A stretch of 43,214 nt of DNA from Candidatus Adlerbacteria bacterium RIFCSPHIGHO2_12_FULL_53_18 (GTDB lineage: Bacteria > Patescibacteriota > Minisyncoccia > Phycocordibacterales > SBAW01), in NCBI GenBank assembly GCA_001775475.1, contig MEWW01000017.1, positions 1 to 43,214 of the forward strand, read 5' to 3'. The position numbers and the translations under genes were made by a program. This document shows positions 9,338 to 17,907 of the stretch, in pieces (the first letter of the stretch is position 1; every line of letters begins with the position of its first letter). Below the pieces are notes generated by a model. The model was not told the origin of the DNA. It was given only the letters and a program-made list of their open reading frames with translations, and ran no database searches.

Positions 9338-10678
9338 ATGTCAAATATAGCCTCTATGACCCTCGAGCAATTCAAGAAAATAGCCAAAAAAATGCCTGAC
9401 ACGCCGGGGGTGTATTTCTTTTTGGATAAGGCTAAAAAAGTGCTCTACATCGGTAAGGCAACCAGCCTGCGCGACCGCGTGCGCAGCTACTTTGCTAAGG
9501 ATCTTATCGCTACCCGCGGGTCGCTTATCACCTCCATGATAGAAAAGGCACACTCAGTTGACTGGCGCGAAGTGGACTCGGTATTGGAGGCGCTTATTTT
9601 GGAGGCAAACCTAATAAAAAATTACAAACCGAAGCACAATACCGACCTCAAAGACGACAAAAGCTGGAACTACGTCGTTATTACGAAGGAAGACTTTCCG
9701 CGGGTGCTTCTTGTGCGGGGGAAGGAGCTAGCGGAGCAGAGGCTCCGCAAAGGTCCTCCGCTTAGGGGAGATAAACGGCACCCCTTCGCGAAGGACTTTG
9801 CTTCGCCGTCATATACAACGTTACATACTTTTGGCCCCTTTCCTCATGGCCTACAGCTCAGAGAGGCGATGAAGCTTATTCGCAAGATATTTCCATATCG
9901 CGATACCTGCATCCCTTGCGAAGTTTTAACGAAGCAGGGCAAACCTTGCAAACCATGTTTCAATGTTCACCTCGGCCTCTGCCCCGGTGTCTGCTCGGGT
10001 GAGATTTCAAAAACAGAGTACCGTAAAATAATCCGCAATATTTCACTCCTTTTTCAGGGCAAAAAGAAGACACTGGTAGTGGTGCTCAAGAGGGAAATGA
10101 AACAGGCGGCTAAAAGTGAACGGTTTGAGGAGGCGGCGCGGCTGCGCAAGCAGATTTTTGCGCTCGAGCATATCCGCGACATTTCGCTTATTAAAGAGGA
10201 GTATCGGCGCCCTCAGATAGAACTCGGGGTAAACCGAATTGAGGCCTACGACATCGCGCACCTGCGCGGCTCGAGCAACGTGGGCGTGATGACAGTGGTG
10301 GAGAACGGTGAGGCGCAAAAAAATGAGTACCGTAAATTCAGAATCCGCACCGCGAATGCAGGCGACGACGTAGGAGCTCTGCGCGAGGTGTTGACCCGCC
10401 GGCTCGGGCACGACGAGTGGCCTATGCCGCGCATTATTGTGGTAGACGGCGCTGCGGCGCAGATAAACGCTGCAGAGCGTGTGCTGAAAAGTTATGGAGT
10501 GGCAATACCAGTAGTTGGGGTGGTAAAAGACGAAAAGCACCGCCCGCGCGACATCCGCGGCAACCGAGATTTAATTAAAGGTCGCGAGCGCGACATCCTT
10601 CTTGCCAACGCCGAAGCACACCGGTTTGCAATAAGCTATCATCGCAAGAGCTCCCGTGCGCAATTTAATCCTCAATAA
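9338..10678 (+). CDS. uvrC: UvrABC system protein C, lacking the C-terminal (HhH)2 domain
   Basis: PDTPGVYFFLDKAKKVLYIGKATSLRDRVRSYF (GIY-YIG), UVR motif, RNase H-like domain RIEAYDIAHLRGSSNVGVMTVVENG...IIVVDGAAAQINAA; ends at AHRFAISYHRKSSRAQFNPQ. ATG 9356 is an alternative start. Confidence 0.95.
   Translation: MSNIASMTLEQFKKIAKKMPDTPGVYFFLDKAKKVLYIGKATSLRDRVRSYFAKDLIATRGSLITSMIEKAHSVDWREVDSVLEALILEANLIKNYKPKHNTDLKDDKSWNYVVITKEDFPRVLLVRGKELAEQRLRKGPPLRGDKRHPFAKDFASPSYTTLHTFGPFPHGLQLREAMKLIRKIFPYRDTCIPCEVLTKQGKPCKPCFNVHLGLCPGVCSGEISKTEYRKIIRNISLLFQGKKKTLVVVLKREMKQAAKSERFEEAARLRKQIFALEHIRDISLIKEEYRRPQIELGVNRIEAYDIAHLRGSSNVGVMTVVENGEAQKNEYRKFRIRTANAGDDVGALREVLTRRLGHDEWPMPRIIVVDGAAAQINAAERVLKSYGVAIPVVGVVKDEKHRPRDIRGNRDLIKGRERDILLANAEAHRFAISYHRKSSRAQFNPQ
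9747..9801 (+). repeat. Palindromic element translated in frame within uvrC
   Basis: GCAAAGGTCCTCCGCTTAGGGG - AGATAAACGGCA - CCCCTTCGCGAAGGACTTTGC; the loop matches 11/12 nt of the tgt element. Confidence 0.85.
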
Positions 10679-10684
10679 AAACAA

Positions 10685-10704
10685 GGCGGCGCCGAAGCGC
10701 CGCC
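10685..10704. terminator. Bidirectional-type terminator hairpin between convergent genes
   Basis: GGCGGCGC-cgaa-GCGCCGCC with AAAAAC on the left. Confidence 0.75.
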
Positions 10705-10712
10705 AGTACGAA

Positions 10713-10904
10713 CTAGTATCGCCTTTGCCAGTTCTGCCACTTGCTGTTTGCGAAATAGAGGAATGAGAGAACAGAGAGGGGAGCAAGCGAAGACCACCAC
10801 ATTACCGTTATGGCCTGCTCCGTGACTTTATCGTCGGTGCCGATAAGCCATAGAACGCAACTCACACCGAACATGAAAAGAGAGCCGCAAATCCCAACCG
10901 CCAT
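10713..10904 (-). CDS. Small two-TM hypothetical membrane protein
   Basis: 63 aa, MAVGICGSLFMFGVSCVLWLIG...APLSVLSFLYFANSKWQNWQRRY. Confidence 0.5.
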   Translation of the reverse strand: MAVGICGSLFMFGVSCVLWLIGTDDKVTEQAITVMWWSSLAPLSVLSFLYFANSKWQNWQRRY

Positions 10905-10986
10905 GGGATATTCCTTTAGTTAAGAGCATGGCCGGCCTCTGGCCACGGACACTGTACTAGCATATTTTTGCGTTATAATAAAGGCC

Positions 10987-11964
10987 ATGCGCACCGTAGT
11001 CGGGGTACTCCGTGGCGGGCCCTCAAGCGAGTACAACGTGTCGCTCAAAAGCGGCGCGAGTGTTTTAAACGCACTCGACCGCGAACGGTACGACCCGCGC
11101 GACATCTTTATCGACCGCCAAGGTGCCTGGCATATGCACGGTGTTGAGGCCACTCCTGCACGGGCGCTCCGCGGCGTGGATGTTGCGGTAAACATGATAC
11201 ACGGCGAGTATGGCGAAGACGGCTCGCTCCACCAAGTACTCGATGCGCTTGCGGTGCCGTATACCGGCTCCTCGGCGGCAGTTTCCAAACTCGTATTCAA
11301 CAAGCATCTGACCAGGGAGGCGGTGCAAAAGTTTGGCGTTAAAGTGCCGCATGGGGTTGTGGTTAAGTACCCTAAGCGCGGCGCCGAAGATTTGGAAGAG
11401 CTGGCACGCCGGTTGTTTACCCGTCTTCCGCAGCCCTCTATCGTTAAGCCTGTCACCGGAGGCTCTTCGGTTGGCATGACCATAGCCGAAGACTTTCATA
11501 CCCTGCTGTGGGGGCTGGAACATGCGTTCCAATACTCGCCGCAGGTCTTAGTAGAGGAGTTTATCCGCGGCCGTGAGGCCACTGTGGGAGTGATTGACGA
11601 TTTTCGAAACGAAAAGACCTATACACTCATGCCGGTCGAGATTATCCCGCCACCACACCACAAGTTCTTCAGCTACGACGCCAAGTACAGCGGCGAGACC
11701 CTGGAGCGCGTGCCGAGCCACTTTACCCACGAACAAAAGCAGGATCTGATGAATATCGCCAAGGCCGTGCATGAGAATTTGGGGTTAAGTCACTACTCGC
11801 GGAGCGACTTTATTGTCTCGCGCCGGGGAATTTACTTCTTGGAGATCAACAACTCGGCCGGAGTGGGGATGACCGAGGAGTCTCTGATGCCCAAAGCGAT
11901 TAAGGCAGTCGGCTCCAAACTCTCCGAGTTTTTCGAGCATGTTATCAACCTGGCGCGGCGGTAA
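10987..11964 (+). CDS. ddl: D-alanine--D-alanine ligase
   Basis: GVLRGGPSSEYNVSLKSG, HGEYGEDG, PYTGSS, FNKHLTRE, IVKPVTGGSSVGM, EINNSAGVGMTEESLMPKA. Confidence 0.93.
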   Translation: MRTVVGVLRGGPSSEYNVSLKSGASVLNALDRERYDPRDIFIDRQGAWHMHGVEATPARALRGVDVAVNMIHGEYGEDGSLHQVLDALAVPYTGSSAAVSKLVFNKHLTREAVQKFGVKVPHGVVVKYPKRGAEDLEELARRLFTRLPQPSIVKPVTGGSSVGMTIAEDFHTLLWGLEHAFQYSPQVLVEEFIRGREATVGVIDDFRNEKTYTLMPVEIIPPPHHKFFSYDAKYSGETLERVPSHFTHEQKQDLMNIAKAVHENLGLSHYSRSDFIVSRRGIYFLEINNSAGVGMTEESLMPKAIKAVGSKLSEFFEHVINLARR

Positions 11965-12299
11965 TGTCTGAACTCTCCAAAAAAAGATGTATACCGTGCG
12001 AAGGCGGTGTTACAGCCTATACGCCGCAAGAAGCACAAAAAATGATGAAGGAGCTTGCCGGAGGCTGGATGCTTATCGATGGCGCACACCTGTTGATTAA
12101 AGAATTTCAGTTTAAAAACTTTAAAGAAGCTCTCGCCTTTGCCAACAAAGTGGGCGAAATTGCCGAGGCGGAGCAGCATCACCCGGACCTCTCGGTTGGC
12201 TGGGGCAGGGTCTCTGTGGAGCTCACTACCCACGCGATAGACGGCCTGTCGGAGAATGACTTCATTGTAGCGGCCAAGATAGACGAGATTGCGAAATAA
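11964..12299 (+). CDS. phhB: 4a-hydroxytetrahydrobiopterin dehydratase (PCD/DCoH)
   Basis: CxxCEGG..., FKEALAFANKVGEIAEAEQHHPDLSVGWGRVSVELTTHAIDGLSENDFIVAAKID. Confidence 0.93.
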   Translation: MSELSKKRCIPCEGGVTAYTPQEAQKMMKELAGGWMLIDGAHLLIKEFQFKNFKEALAFANKVGEIAEAEQHHPDLSVGWGRVSVELTTHAIDGLSENDFIVAAKIDEIAK

Positions 12300-12319
12300 T
12301 GTTTAAATAGGCCACGCAC

Positions 12320-12395
12320 GGGCCCGTAGCTTAGTTGGTAGAGCGCCTCATTTGCAATGAGGAGGTCACCGGTTCGAATCCGGTCGGGTCCACCA
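12320..12395 (+). tRNA. tRNA-Ala (anticodon TGC), CCA encoded
   Basis: Cloverleaf GGGCCCG...CCTCA-TTTGCAA-TGAGG...GGTTCGAATCC...CGGGTCCACCA. Confidence 0.97.
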
Positions 12396-12396
12396 C

Positions 12397-12469
12397 GCAC
12401 TCTTAGCTCAGTTGGTAGAGCACACCCTTCACACGGGTGGGGTCGCAGGTTCGAGTCCTGCAGAGTGCA
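12397..12469 (+). tRNA. tRNA-Val (anticodon CAC)
   Basis: GCACTCT...CACCC-TTCACAC-GGGTG...GGTTCGAGTCC...AGAGTGCA. Confidence 0.95.
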
Positions 12470-12580
12470 CAAGTCGTGTGGGGCACGACTTGTGAGCCGG
12501 AGGTGCGACGGCACCGAGGCGGGGTCGCGGAAATTTTCAGCAGAAAATTATCTGTGACCCTGTGCAGAATTATTGACAAA
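12468..12580 (+). repeat. Inter-tRNA spacer containing successive hairpins
   Basis: CACAAGTCGTG-tgggg-CACGACTTGTG (11-bp perfect stem), then GGTGC-gac-GGCACC, then GGGTCGCGGAAATTTTC/GAAAATTATCTGTGACCC. Confidence 0.6.
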
Positions 12581-12582
12581 AT

Positions 12583-12656
12583 CGGGGTGTGGTATAACGG
12601 TATTACGTACGATTCGGGTTCGTAAAATCCGAGTTCAATTCTCGGCACCCCGACCA
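12583..12656 (+). tRNA. tRNA-Pro (anticodon CGG), CCA encoded
   Basis: CGGGGTG...TACGA-TTCGGGT-TCGTA...GAGTTCAATTCTC...CACCCCGACCA. Confidence 0.93.
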
Positions 12657-12683
12657 GGTTTTTGATATAGTATTTGGCGATTA

Positions 12684-12754
12684 GGGCCTGTAGTAAAGTG
12701 GTATTACGCGGCATTCGCATTGCCGAGTCGCGAGTTCGATTCTCGCCAGGTCCA
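12684..12754 (+). tRNA. tRNA-Ala (anticodon CGC)
   Basis: GGGCCTG...CGGCA-TTCGCAT-TGCCG...CGAGTTCGATTCTCG CCAGGTCCA. Confidence 0.92.
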
Positions 12755-12785
12755 CATACACAAAATATGCTATCCTGGCAGGGCA

Positions 12786-13391
12786 ATGGCAAAAGGTAAA
12801 AATGTTTACCGAAAAATCGTCAACTTTTTCTACGAAGTGGGCACCATGCGCCGGCTGCCGCGCATCCACCGGCAAACGCTTCTGGTAGATGACGTCACCG
12901 ACACAATTGCCAGTCACTCCTACCGCGTGGCATTAATAGGTTGGTTTTTGGCAAAGGAAGAAAAGGTAGACCCATACAAAGTGGTGATGATGTGTCTTCT
13001 GCACGATGTGGGCGAGGTGCGCACCGGCGACCACAACTGGGTACACAAGCGTTACATAAAGATTTTTGACGATGAGGTTATAAAAGAACAGTTGGGCGAC
13101 CTGCCGCACCAAGAGATTTTCGAGATTGCTGAGGAGTACCATGCCCGCAAGAGCAAGGAGTCGATAGTGGCCAAGCAGGCTGATGTGCTCGACCAGCTTT
13201 TGCTTCTTAGGGAGTACGAGTGGCAGGGTATCAAAGAGGCACCGGAGTGGATCCGCGGGCGGCCCAAAGACGGCGTCGCCAACAAGCAGGGGGAGCTCAT
13301 CCTGCCGAGCTCGCGCAGGCTCGGCAAAGAGATACTCACGACGCGCCCTTCGGAGTGGTGGGCTAACCTTCAGACCAGCAAAAACCGCTAG
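12786..13391 (+). CDS. HD-domain hydrolase (YfbR/HDDC2-like)
   Basis: SHSYRVALIGWFLAKEEKVDPYKVVMMCLLHDVGEVRTGDHNWVHKRY: H...HD...D pattern. ORF is open upstream through tRNA sequence; ATG 12786 preferred. Confidence 0.88.
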   Translation: MAKGKNVYRKIVNFFYEVGTMRRLPRIHRQTLLVDDVTDTIASHSYRVALIGWFLAKEEKVDPYKVVMMCLLHDVGEVRTGDHNWVHKRYIKIFDDEVIKEQLGDLPHQEIFEIAEEYHARKSKESIVAKQADVLDQLLLLREYEWQGIKEAPEWIRGRPKDGVANKQGELILPSSRRLGKEILTTRPSEWWANLQTSKNR

Positions 13392-13460
13392 TTGCGGCGC
13401 GAGACGGAGCGCGGTAAAACTAGGCAGACAGAGCAGTATTATTTTTATCGAACAAGTTGT

Positions 13461-14039
13461 ATGAGCTTTAATTTACTTTTGGGCATTGTGGCGGCAATTG
13501 TGGTTGTGGGCGGAGGTGCCTATGTCGCCATGAATCCGGAGATTATAATGAGCATTAGCGGCGGCAGTGCGGAAGAGGGAGAGGAGGCAATGGAGAATAA
13601 AGAAGGCGCCTCGGTAGGCAACACCTTTGCCAACCTGGTGGCCTTGGGCCAGAGCGTTACATGTACCTTTAGCCACGACGACGGCGCGGGCAGCCGCTCC
13701 TCGGGCACGGTGTATATGACTGGCGGTGCCACGCAGATGCGCGGCGACTTTACGGTTGAGGCAAGCGGCACGGCACCGGTTGAGACCTTCATGGTCCGCA
13801 CGGGCGGCTACACCTACATTTGGAGCGATGCTTCGCCGCAGGGAATCAAGAGTCAGGTCATCAACGAAACAGAGCTCATGAGCGACGACCAAAACGGCGG
13901 TATCGACGAGGACACAGAGTTTAGCTGCCAAGCGTGGAGTGTAGATACAGCCAAGTTTTCACTCCCGAACGGCATTCAGTTTACAGACATGAGCGCGCAG
14001 ATAGACGCCATGATGGAGGCTTCGGGCATCATTCAATAA
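13461..14039 (+). CDS. Membrane-anchored extracytoplasmic hypothetical protein
   Basis: N-terminal TM (MSFNLLLGIVAAIVVVGGGAYVAM) then a soluble domain; directly precedes cyoA. Confidence 0.7.
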   Translation: MSFNLLLGIVAAIVVVGGGAYVAMNPEIIMSISGGSAEEGEEAMENKEGASVGNTFANLVALGQSVTCTFSHDDGAGSRSSGTVYMTGGATQMRGDFTVEASGTAPVETFMVRTGGYTYIWSDASPQGIKSQVINETELMSDDQNGGIDEDTEFSCQAWSVDTAKFSLPNGIQFTDMSAQIDAMMEASGIIQ

Positions 14040-14057
14040 TCGCGTTATTATACAAGG

Positions 14058-14867
14058 GTGTCAGACATCCTAAGCGCTTTTGCCGTGCTTGACCCAAAGG
14101 GTGCCATTGGGGCCGCCGAGTTGCAGCTCATGGTGCAGGCGATGCTTTTTATGCTCATCGTCGCGGTGCCGGTGTTTGTCCTGCTGTTTTTCTTTGCCTG
14201 GCATTACCGAGCGGGCAACAAAAAAGCCAAGTACCTGCCGGAGTGGGAGCATGCAAAAATTGACGAGCTTATCTGGTGGGCGATACCGTTTGAAATTGTG
14301 TTGATATTAGGCGCCTTAACCTGGACAAGCACCCACGAGCTCGACCCGCCGAAACCCTTAGAAGGCGAGCCCGCACTCGTAGTGCAGGTTGTTGCACTCG
14401 ACTGGAAGTGGCTTTTTATCTACCCCGAAGAGGGGGTAGCCACAGTTAACTACCTTGCAATACCGGTTGGCCGGCCAGTGCAATTTAACATCACTTCCGA
14501 CGCGCCGATGAACGCATTTTGGATACCGCAGCTCGGCGGAATGCTCTACGCCATGACCGGTATGACCAACACGCTCCACTTAGTAGCCGACGAAGCGGGG
14601 GAGTATAAGGGCCTTTCCGCCAACTACAGCGGCGAGGGCTTCGCTCAGATGAAATTCGTCGCCGAAGCAATGCCGGCTGAGGAGTTTGAGACATGGACGA
14701 TAGTGACAAGATCCTCTTCGCGGTACTTGTCGTGGCAGGAGTACGAACACCTTGCGGAGCCGAGTGTCGAGGAAAGACCTACGTACTACGCGGGCGTTGA
14801 GAATAACCTTTACAATACAATCGTGATGCAGTTTATGGAAAGCGGCACGCACGCCGAGGCGCATTAA
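14058..14867 (+). CDS. cyoA: Quinol oxidase (bo3-type) subunit II
   Basis: DWKWLFIYPEEGVATVN...FNITSDAPMNAFWIPQLGGMLYAMTGMTNTLHLVADEAGEYKGLSANYSGEGFAQMKF; CuA ligands absent, as in CyoA. Confidence 0.95.
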   Translation: MSDILSAFAVLDPKGAIGAAELQLMVQAMLFMLIVAVPVFVLLFFFAWHYRAGNKKAKYLPEWEHAKIDELIWWAIPFEIVLILGALTWTSTHELDPPKPLEGEPALVVQVVALDWKWLFIYPEEGVATVNYLAIPVGRPVQFNITSDAPMNAFWIPQLGGMLYAMTGMTNTLHLVADEAGEYKGLSANYSGEGFAQMKFVAEAMPAEEFETWTIVTRSSSRYLSWQEYEHLAEPSVEERPTYYAGVENNLYNTIVMQFMESGTHAEAH

Positions 14868-14889
14868 TTATTTGTGGTATAGTGCTTAT

Positions 14890-15072
14890 ATGGCTGTTAT
14901 CACTATTCCAAAAAAGCTGGCAAACAAGGGCGATTTGGTGGTAATCCCTAAAAAGGAACTAGAAGCCCTTATTGAACGCGCTGGAGAAGAAGTAACCGAA
15001 CGGGATATCCTACGTTGGTCAAAAGAAGCAAAACGTCTTCGTCGCGCCGGTAAACTTCGAAAACTCTCTTAG
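14890..15072 (+). CDS. Antitoxin-like small protein (type II TA)
   Basis: MAVITIPKKLANKGDLVVIPKKELEALIERAGEEVTERDILRWSKEAKRLRRAGKLRKLS: AbrB/RelB-like N-terminus, basic C-terminus, immediately upstream of the toxin. Confidence 0.8.
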   Translation: MAVITIPKKLANKGDLVVIPKKELEALIERAGEEVTERDILRWSKEAKRLRRAGKLRKLS

Positions 15073-15091
15073 TCGCCCACTCCAGTTGGCT

Positions 15092-15355
15092 ATGACGATT
15101 TATCTTTTTGGCCGCTATCGTCGTAGCTATAAACGCCTTGATCCGCAGTTACAACGTCTAGCAACGGAGCGAATAGTTCTCTTTGAGCGCAACCCGTTTG
15201 ATCCACGTCTCGACACGCACAGCCTCCACGGTAAACTTAAGAAGCAGTGGAGCTTTTCCGTAGACAAACGATACCGGATACTCTTTGAGTTTCTCGACAA
15301 GAACAAAGAGGAGGTCATCTTTTTAGATGTAGGTTCTCACTCGATATACCGATAA
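15092..15355 (+). CDS. RelE/ParE-family toxin
   Basis: MTIYLFGRYRRSYKRLDPQLQRLATERIVLFERNPFDPRLDTHSLHGKLKKQWSFSVDKRYRILFEFLDKNKEEVIFLDVGSHSIYR. Confidence 0.88.
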   Translation: MTIYLFGRYRRSYKRLDPQLQRLATERIVLFERNPFDPRLDTHSLHGKLKKQWSFSVDKRYRILFEFLDKNKEEVIFLDVGSHSIYR

Positions 15356-15358
15356 CCT

Positions 15359-17254
15359 ATGTTTGGCAGACTTACACTAGACGCATTCGTGCATGCACCG
15401 GTTGAGACCGGCGCTCAGCTTATGGTGGTGGGCGGTGCTGTGGCCGTGGTGCTCTTGCTGACCTACTTTAAAAAGTGGGGATGGCTCTACCACGAGTGGT
15501 TGACCTCCCTCGATGCCAAAAAAATCGGCATCATGTACCTCGTCTTAACTGCTGTGATGTTGGCGCGCGGCGCCGCAGACGCCTTTATGATGCGCGCCCA
15601 GCAGGTAGTGGCGGTGGGGGAAGGGGTAGGATATCTACCGCCGGATCACTACGCACAAATTTTCAGCGCGCACGGCGTCATTATGATTTTCTTCGTCGCG
15701 ATGCCGTTTATGTTCGCGCTCCTCAACCTCATCGTACCCTTGCAAATCGGCGCCAGAGACGTTGCCTATCCTTTTTTAAACTCCGTTTCGTTCTGGCTCA
15801 CGGCCGTGGGTGCCATACTCATCAACCTCTCGCTCGTGGCGGGGGAGTTTGCTGCAACCGGCTGGCTGGCTTACCCGCCCTTGTCAGGCTTAGAGTACAG
15901 CCCGGGGGTTGGGGTCGACTACTGGATATGGGCCCTGCAGATTTCAGGCATAGGTACGCTTATCTCCGGCATCAACTTCTTTGTCACCATACTTAAAATG
16001 CGCGCGCCGGGGATGACTCTGATGCGCATGCCAATCTTCTGCTGGACGGCTCTCGGCTCGATGTCGCTCGTCATCTTTGCCTTCCCGATTTTGACGGTGA
16101 CCTTGAGTCTTCTCGCTCTCGACCGGATATTTGGCATGCACTTTTTCACCACCGACATGGGCGGCAACGCCATGCTCTACGTCAACTTAATCTGGGCCTG
16201 GGGACACCCCGAGGTTTACATTCTTATACTGCCCGCGTTCGGGATTTTCTCGGAAGTGGTGGCCACTTTTTCACAGAAAAGATTGTTCGGCTACACCTCA
16301 ATGGTCGTGGCGACCATGGCAATCGTCGTGTTGTCGTTTATCGTCTGGGTACACCACTTTTTTACCATGGGTGCGGGTTCAGACGTCAACGCATTTTTCG
16401 GCATTATGACGATGACAATAGCCATTCCGACCGGCGTCAAAGTGTTTAACTGGCTCTTTACCATGTTCCGCGGCCGGATTATCTTTGCGACGCCCATGCT
16501 GTGGTTTATGGGCTTCTTAACCACGTTTACCTTGGGCGGGATGACAGGGGTCTTAATGGCCATACCGGGCGCCGACTTCCAGCTCCACAATTCGCTGTTT
16601 TTGGTCGCACACTTCCACAACATGATTATAGGCGGCGTACTCTTCGGCTTTTTTGCGGGGCTGACCTACTGGTGGCCAAAAATATTCGGCTTCACATTAA
16701 GCGAGCGGCTCGGCCGGTACGCCTTTTGGAGCTGGATTATCGGATTTCTCCTTGCGTTTATCCCGCTCTACTTACTCGGTCTGATGGGCATGACCCGGCG
16801 GCTCAACCAGGTAGACGAGATATTCCAGCCGCTCCTTATAGTCGCGGCAGTGGGGGCGTGTGTTATTGCGCTCGGGATTTTCTTTCAAGTTCTGCAAATT
16901 GTTCACGGCATATGGAACCGGAAGAAAAACATCGCGGGCAGTGACCCGTGGAACGGGCGCACGCTCGAGTGGGCCACTTCCTCGCCGCCGCCAGAGTATA
17001 ACTTTGCAACAATCCCGGCTGTCGAAGGCCGTGATGCGTGGTGGCTTATGAAGCGGCAAGGTAAAAAATTAGAGGGGCGCGAGGAAAAGATTCATATACC
17101 GGCAAATACCCCGTTTGGACTTTTTATTGCGGGATGCACTTTGTTGCTAGGGTTCGGGATCATCTGGCACATGTGGTGGCTGGCCGTCCTTGGTGTTGTG
17201 GGGTGTATTGTTTTGCTTATGGTTCGATCTTTTATGTATGAAGGAGAACACTAG
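15359..17254 (+). CDS. cyoB: Quinol oxidase (bo3-type) subunit I
   Basis: [52 protein letters not shown]: haem and CuB ligands present. Confidence 0.97.
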   Translation: MFGRLTLDAFVHAPVETGAQLMVVGGAVAVVLLLTYFKKWGWLYHEWLTSLDAKKIGIMYLVLTAVMLARGAADAFMMRAQQVVAVGEGVGYLPPDHYAQIFSAHGVIMIFFVAMPFMFALLNLIVPLQIGARDVAYPFLNSVSFWLTAVGAILINLSLVAGEFAATGWLAYPPLSGLEYSPGVGVDYWIWALQISGIGTLISGINFFVTILKMRAPGMTLMRMPIFCWTALGSMSLVIFAFPILTVTLSLLALDRIFGMHFFTTDMGGNAMLYVNLIWAWGHPEVYILILPAFGIFSEVVATFSQKRLFGYTSMVVATMAIVVLSFIVWVHHFFTMGAGSDVNAFFGIMTMTIAIPTGVKVFNWLFTMFRGRIIFATPMLWFMGFLTTFTLGGMTGVLMAIPGADFQLHNSLFLVAHFHNMIIGGVLFGFFAGLTYWWPKIFGFTLSERLGRYAFWSWIIGFLLAFIPLYLLGLMGMTRRLNQVDEIFQPLLIVAAVGACVIALGIFFQVLQIVHGIWNRKKNIAGSDPWNGRTLEWATSSPPPEYNFATIPAVEGRDAWWLMKRQGKKLEGREEKIHIPANTPFGLFIAGCTLLLGFGIIWHMWWLAVLGVVGCIVLLMVRSFMYEGEH

Positions 17255-17255
17255 C

Positions 17256-17828
17256 ATGCCTGCGCATGCAGGCGACAAAGTACTATTCGGCTTTTGGGTC
17301 TACCTCATGAGCGACGTGGTCTTGTTTGCGTCGCTTTTTGCGACCCACGCAGTCTTGCAAGGCCAGACTTTCGGAGCCCCAAGCATCGCCGAGCTCGCGA
17401 ACCTGCCCTTTGTGTTGTGGGAGACTCTTATCCTTCTCACATCAAGCTTTACCGTGGGTTTGACAGTGTATTTCGCTGCAAAAAAGAGAAAAGTGCAGAC
17501 TTTTTTGGCCTTAGCAGCTACATTAGCGCTCGGTGCCGCGTTTCTCTCGATGGAGCTGTATGAGTTTGCTCACTTAGTCAAAGAAGGCCACGGCCCGTGG
17601 GCAAACGCTTCATACTCGGCCTTCTTTACTCTTGTCGGCACGCACGGCCTGCACGTGTTTTTGGGTACGGTGTGGGGCATGTTGCTTGTGGTTCAGCTGA
17701 TGGTGTGGGAAGCACATGCAACAGTAGCGCGGCGGCTTATGTGCTTTAGCCTGTTTTGGCACTTCCTCGACGTGATTTGGATTTTTATCTTTACCTTCGT
17801 GTACCTGTTCGGCGCACTACAAGTATGA
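17256..17828 (+). CDS. cyoC: Quinol oxidase subunit III
   Basis: FGFWVYLMSDVVLFASLFATHAVL..., GTHGLHVFLGTVWG, FWHFLDVIWIFIFTFVYLFG; AAGGAG before ATG 17256. Confidence 0.94.
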   Translation: MPAHAGDKVLFGFWVYLMSDVVLFASLFATHAVLQGQTFGAPSIAELANLPFVLWETLILLTSSFTVGLTVYFAAKKRKVQTFLALAATLALGAAFLSMELYEFAHLVKEGHGPWANASYSAFFTLVGTHGLHVFLGTVWGMLLVVQLMVWEAHATVARRLMCFSLFWHFLDVIWIFIFTFVYLFGALQV

Positions 17829-17829
17829 G

Positions 17830-17907
17830 TCCCGTTAGAGACCCGCATATACACTATGTCTGATAAAATTTCACCACAAAGAAAAAGTTCCTTAGTCTCT
17901 AACGGGA
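17830..17907 (+). promoter_or_regulatory. Inverted repeat spanning the cyoD translation start
   Basis: TCCCGTTAGAGAC (17830-17842) and perfect complement GTCTCTAACGGGA (17895-17907), ending at the second in-frame ATG. Confidence 0.65.

Noticed and set aside
12179-12792. ORFs running through the tRNA cluster (12179-12514 and 12403-12792 on the minus strand, 12357-12625 on plus)
   Set aside because: They translate tRNA genes (e.g. GRDRIRTGDLLIANEAL) and are common false ORFs.
15475-15996. Plus-strand alternate-frame ORF within cyoB
   Set aside because: Out of frame with conserved haem-copper oxidase sequence; Arg-rich shadow.
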